DNA of 6,492 nucleotides from Desulfobacteraceae bacterium (GTDB taxonomy: Bacteria; Desulfobacterota; Desulfobacteria; Desulfobacterales; Desulfosarcinaceae): the NCBI GenBank assembly GCA_027025615.1, contig JALVQM010000103.1, positions 1 through 6,492 on the forward strand, written 5' to 3'. Below, piece after piece: positions 4,873-6,492 of the stretch (its first letter is position 1; the number at the start of each line of letters is the position of its first letter). Under the pieces are notes generated by a model. The model ran no database searches and was not told where the DNA came from. It saw only the letters and a list, made by a program, of their open reading frames with translations. The position numbers were made by a program, and so were the translations under genes.

Positions 4873-6324
4873 TCAGATAGTTGGAAGGATGACCTTGAAA
4901 GTACTGCCTCGACCGGGCTTGCTTTTGACCTCAATCCGGCCGCCATGAACCCTGGCTACCGCCAGGGCAAGGCTCAACCCCAGTCCGGCGCCGGAAGTGC
5001 CACGGGTTTGATCCGCGCGATAAAAACGCTCGAATATATGTGGCAAGTCGCGATCTTCAATACCAGACCCAGTGTCTGTCACAGTCAAACAAACCATACC
5101 GGGCACTGAATCCACTGATAGACCAACGATCACCTTGCCCCCGCAATCGGTGTACTTCAAGGCATTGTCCAGGAGGTTGGCAATCATTCGCTGGAGCATT
5201 TTTTCATTCCCGTTTACAATTCCGGCTACATTTTCAGGCTGCATAATCAACTCTATCCCCCGGTCTTCGGCAACAGGTTGAAAAAGTTCGCAGGCCTGTT
5301 TGGCTGTTACCCAAAGATCCACCGGCTTGCGGTCCAGGTGCTCGACGCCTGACTCGGTCCTTGAAATGGTCAACATGGTGGATATCATATCCAGCAGCCG
5401 ATCACACTCTTCAATGGTGCTTGCGGCCATATGGACAAATTCATCCAAATACGATTGGCCTGCCGGTGTAGAAACATTTCCCTGTTTCCTTTGCCCGGCA
5501 TGTGCCCGGGCCAGGGTAACCTCGGCCAGTCCCCTGATGCGGGTAATGGGGCTGCGCAGATCATGGGCGATGTTATCGTTCATTCGGCGTATATTGGCTA
5601 CAAGGGACTGAATCCGGTCCAGCATCTGGTTGATGGTAACAGCCAATTCATCTATTTCATCGCCCCTGCGCCCCACGGGAACACGGGCGTCAAGATCGTT
5701 TTGAGTAATCCGGCGGGCGGTGCGGGCTATTTTCTCCACCCCGGACATGGCCCGTCGGGCCATAAAGGCTCCCACAGCCATGGCACCTGCCAGCAGAACA
5801 ACCATTACGGTTAGGAAAACCCGCTTGAACGATGCCAACAGGGCAAATTCTTCGTCCAGCGAAACTCCCCACTGCAGGATTATGTCAGCTCCTATGCGCC
5901 GGTAAATTATTCGCACCTGCCGTTGAGATCCGGGACCAGGGAGATGCCTGGTCTCAAGGAAATGGGGAGCACCGGAAACCAGAATCGCTGCGGCAGTCCG
6001 ATTCATCCCTACCTGTCCCCATTGGGACAGGTTTGCCGAGGCGAACACAACTCCGGTACGGTAAAACATCCTGAAAAAGGCCCGCTTTTCGCCGGCCGCT
6101 TCCGCCTGCAAGCGTGCAATCGTTATTGCAGTGGCAATGTCCTGTAATTGGTAAATCCGGGCAATCTCGTCGACCTGTTTTTGAAGGTATTCGTCAGTAC
6201 GGCTTTGAATCTCTGAGCTGATCAAAAAATAAATACCGACAAAAGCCACCAAAGCTGAAATACAGAATAGCAGGGCGTACCATAGCGTAAGCCGGACGGT
6301 AAAAGAACGGAATAACTTATTCAT
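4873..6324 (-). CDS. Membrane sensor histidine kinase of a two-component system (CusS-like layout)
   Basis: A 483-residue inner-membrane kinase that senses an envelope signal and phosphorylates the regulator encoded just upstream. Order of parts: helix TM1 about 13-36; periplasmic sensor about 37-168 with no family I recognise; TM2 about 169-188; HAMP about 189-241; DHp domain with phospho-acceptor His254 in NIAHDLRSPITRIRG; N box NLLDNALKYT (383-392); G1 DTGSGI (417-422); F box FERFYRAD (431-438); G2 GAGLGL (445-450). All ATP-binding motifs are intact. Compared by eye with CusS, the DHp hairpin carries about 16 extra residues around 274-292, rich in Gly/Gln/Ser. I chose the ATG at 6324 over the GTG at 6348 because it overlaps the regulator stop in ATGAATAA, a usual coupled arrangement. 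The sensor is not rich in His, Met or Cys, so metal sensing is not supported. Confidence 0.95.
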   Translation of the reverse strand: MNKLFRSFTVRLTLWYALLFCISALVAFVGIYFLISSEIQSRTDEYLQKQVDEIARIYQLQDIATAITIARLQAEAAGEKRAFFRMFYRTGVVFASANLSQWGQVGMNRTAAAILVSGAPHFLETRHLPGPGSQRQVRIIYRRIGADIILQWGVSLDEEFALLASFKRVFLTVMVVLLAGAMAVGAFMARRAMSGVEKIARTARRITQNDLDARVPVGRRGDEIDELAVTINQMLDRIQSLVANIRRMNDNIAHDLRSPITRIRGLAEVTLARAHAGQRKQGNVSTPAGQSYLDEFVHMAASTIEECDRLLDMISTMLTISRTESGVEHLDRKPVDLWVTAKQACELFQPVAEDRGIELIMQPENVAGIVNGNEKMLQRMIANLLDNALKYTDCGGKVIVGLSVDSVPGMVCLTVTDTGSGIEDRDLPHIFERFYRADQTRGTSGAGLGLSLALAVARVHGGRIEVKSKPGRGSTFKVILPTI

Positions 6325-6492
6325 CTGCTTCAAGCCTGTATCCAACACCCCGGACGGTATGGATCAACTTTTTTTCAAAACCGCGGTCAATTTTATCCCG
6401 CAGGCGACAGATACGAGCTTCAACAACGTTGGTCTGGGGATCGAAATTATAATCCCATACATGTTCCATGATCATGGTTTTGGAAACAACCC
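6317..6492 (-). CDS. OmpR-family response regulator, C-terminal 57 residues (5' part outside window)
   Basis: Translating the minus strand from the window edge gives 57 residues ending the DNA-binding winged helix of an OmpR/PhoB-type regulator. Recognisable pieces are MIMEHVWDYNFDP, then TNVVEARICRLRDKID (the recognition-helix region), and LIHTVRGVGYRLE, the characteristic wing and terminal strand. The receiver domain with its phospho-accepting Asp lies outside the window. The TAA stop (6317-6319) overlaps the kinase start by 8 nt, so the two are co-transcribed and probably translationally coupled. This is the natural candidate to bind the 11-bp-period repeats at 4774-4806. The family is secure; orthology to CusR, CpxR or another named regulator is not. 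Confidence 0.93.
   Translation of the reverse strand, partial: VVSKTMIMEHVWDYNFDPQTNVVEARICRLRDKIDRGFEKKLIHTVRGVGYRLEADE

Noticed and set aside
5431..5814. 127-residue plus-strand frame within the kinase gene
   Set aside because: It lies fully antisense to conserved HAMP and DHp coding sequence and is a compositional shadow.
4873..6348. GTG start at 6348 for the kinase, giving eight extra residues
   Set aside because: The ATG at 6324 overlaps the regulator stop by 8 nt, a standard arrangement, and gives a normal N-terminus just before TM1.

Overview
The window carries ordinary bacterial housekeeping and envelope-stress genes, nearly all on the minus strand. It has moderate GC, strong AAGGAGG ribosome-binding sites and proteobacterial-style proteins: a Do/DegQ-type HtrA, an FmdB-type zinc ribbon ending in a GGGWYADGY tail, and an inositol-phosphatase-like protein with a DPLDGVDNF motif. 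From memory of these families I would guess a Desulfobacterota ('deltaproteobacterial') chromosome. No marker gene is present to prove this. I see no mobile element, CRISPR array, tRNA or rRNA.

Reading right to left, in the direction of transcription, the window opens with the last 57 residues of an OmpR-family response regulator (6317-6490). Its stop codon overlaps by 8 nt the start of a CusS-like membrane sensor histidine kinase (4873-6324). A 174-nt gap follows, containing three copies of a 9-bp element (AAGATTACC): two as direct repeats exactly 11 bp apart and one inverted. Next come htrA/degQ (3274-4698), a highly structured 256-nt spacer with a likely terminator and a 12-bp perfect hairpin, an FmdB-type small zinc ribbon with a very good sigma-70 promoter (2835-3017), a 307-nt gap, and an inositol-monophosphatase-family protein (1730-2527). 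After a gap containing a small two-helix membrane protein on the plus strand (1509-1709), the window ends inside a PepD-type Xaa-His dipeptidase (1-1196), which lacks its C-terminus because of the window edge.

The main functional story is the response regulator, kinase and HtrA block. Direct repeats with an 11-bp period are the typical DNA target of OmpR/PhoB-type regulators. They sit about 75-110 bp upstream of the protease start, directly after the two-component genes. The simplest reading is an envelope-stress circuit, comparable in logic to CpxRA-DegP, in which the two-component system controls the neighbouring periplasmic protease. Other points of interest are an IMPase-family protein in which the usual nucleophile-activating residues appear replaced, an FmdB protein with a CxC in place of its first CxxC, and the structured spacer after htrA. 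No clearly new multi-gene system is visible.
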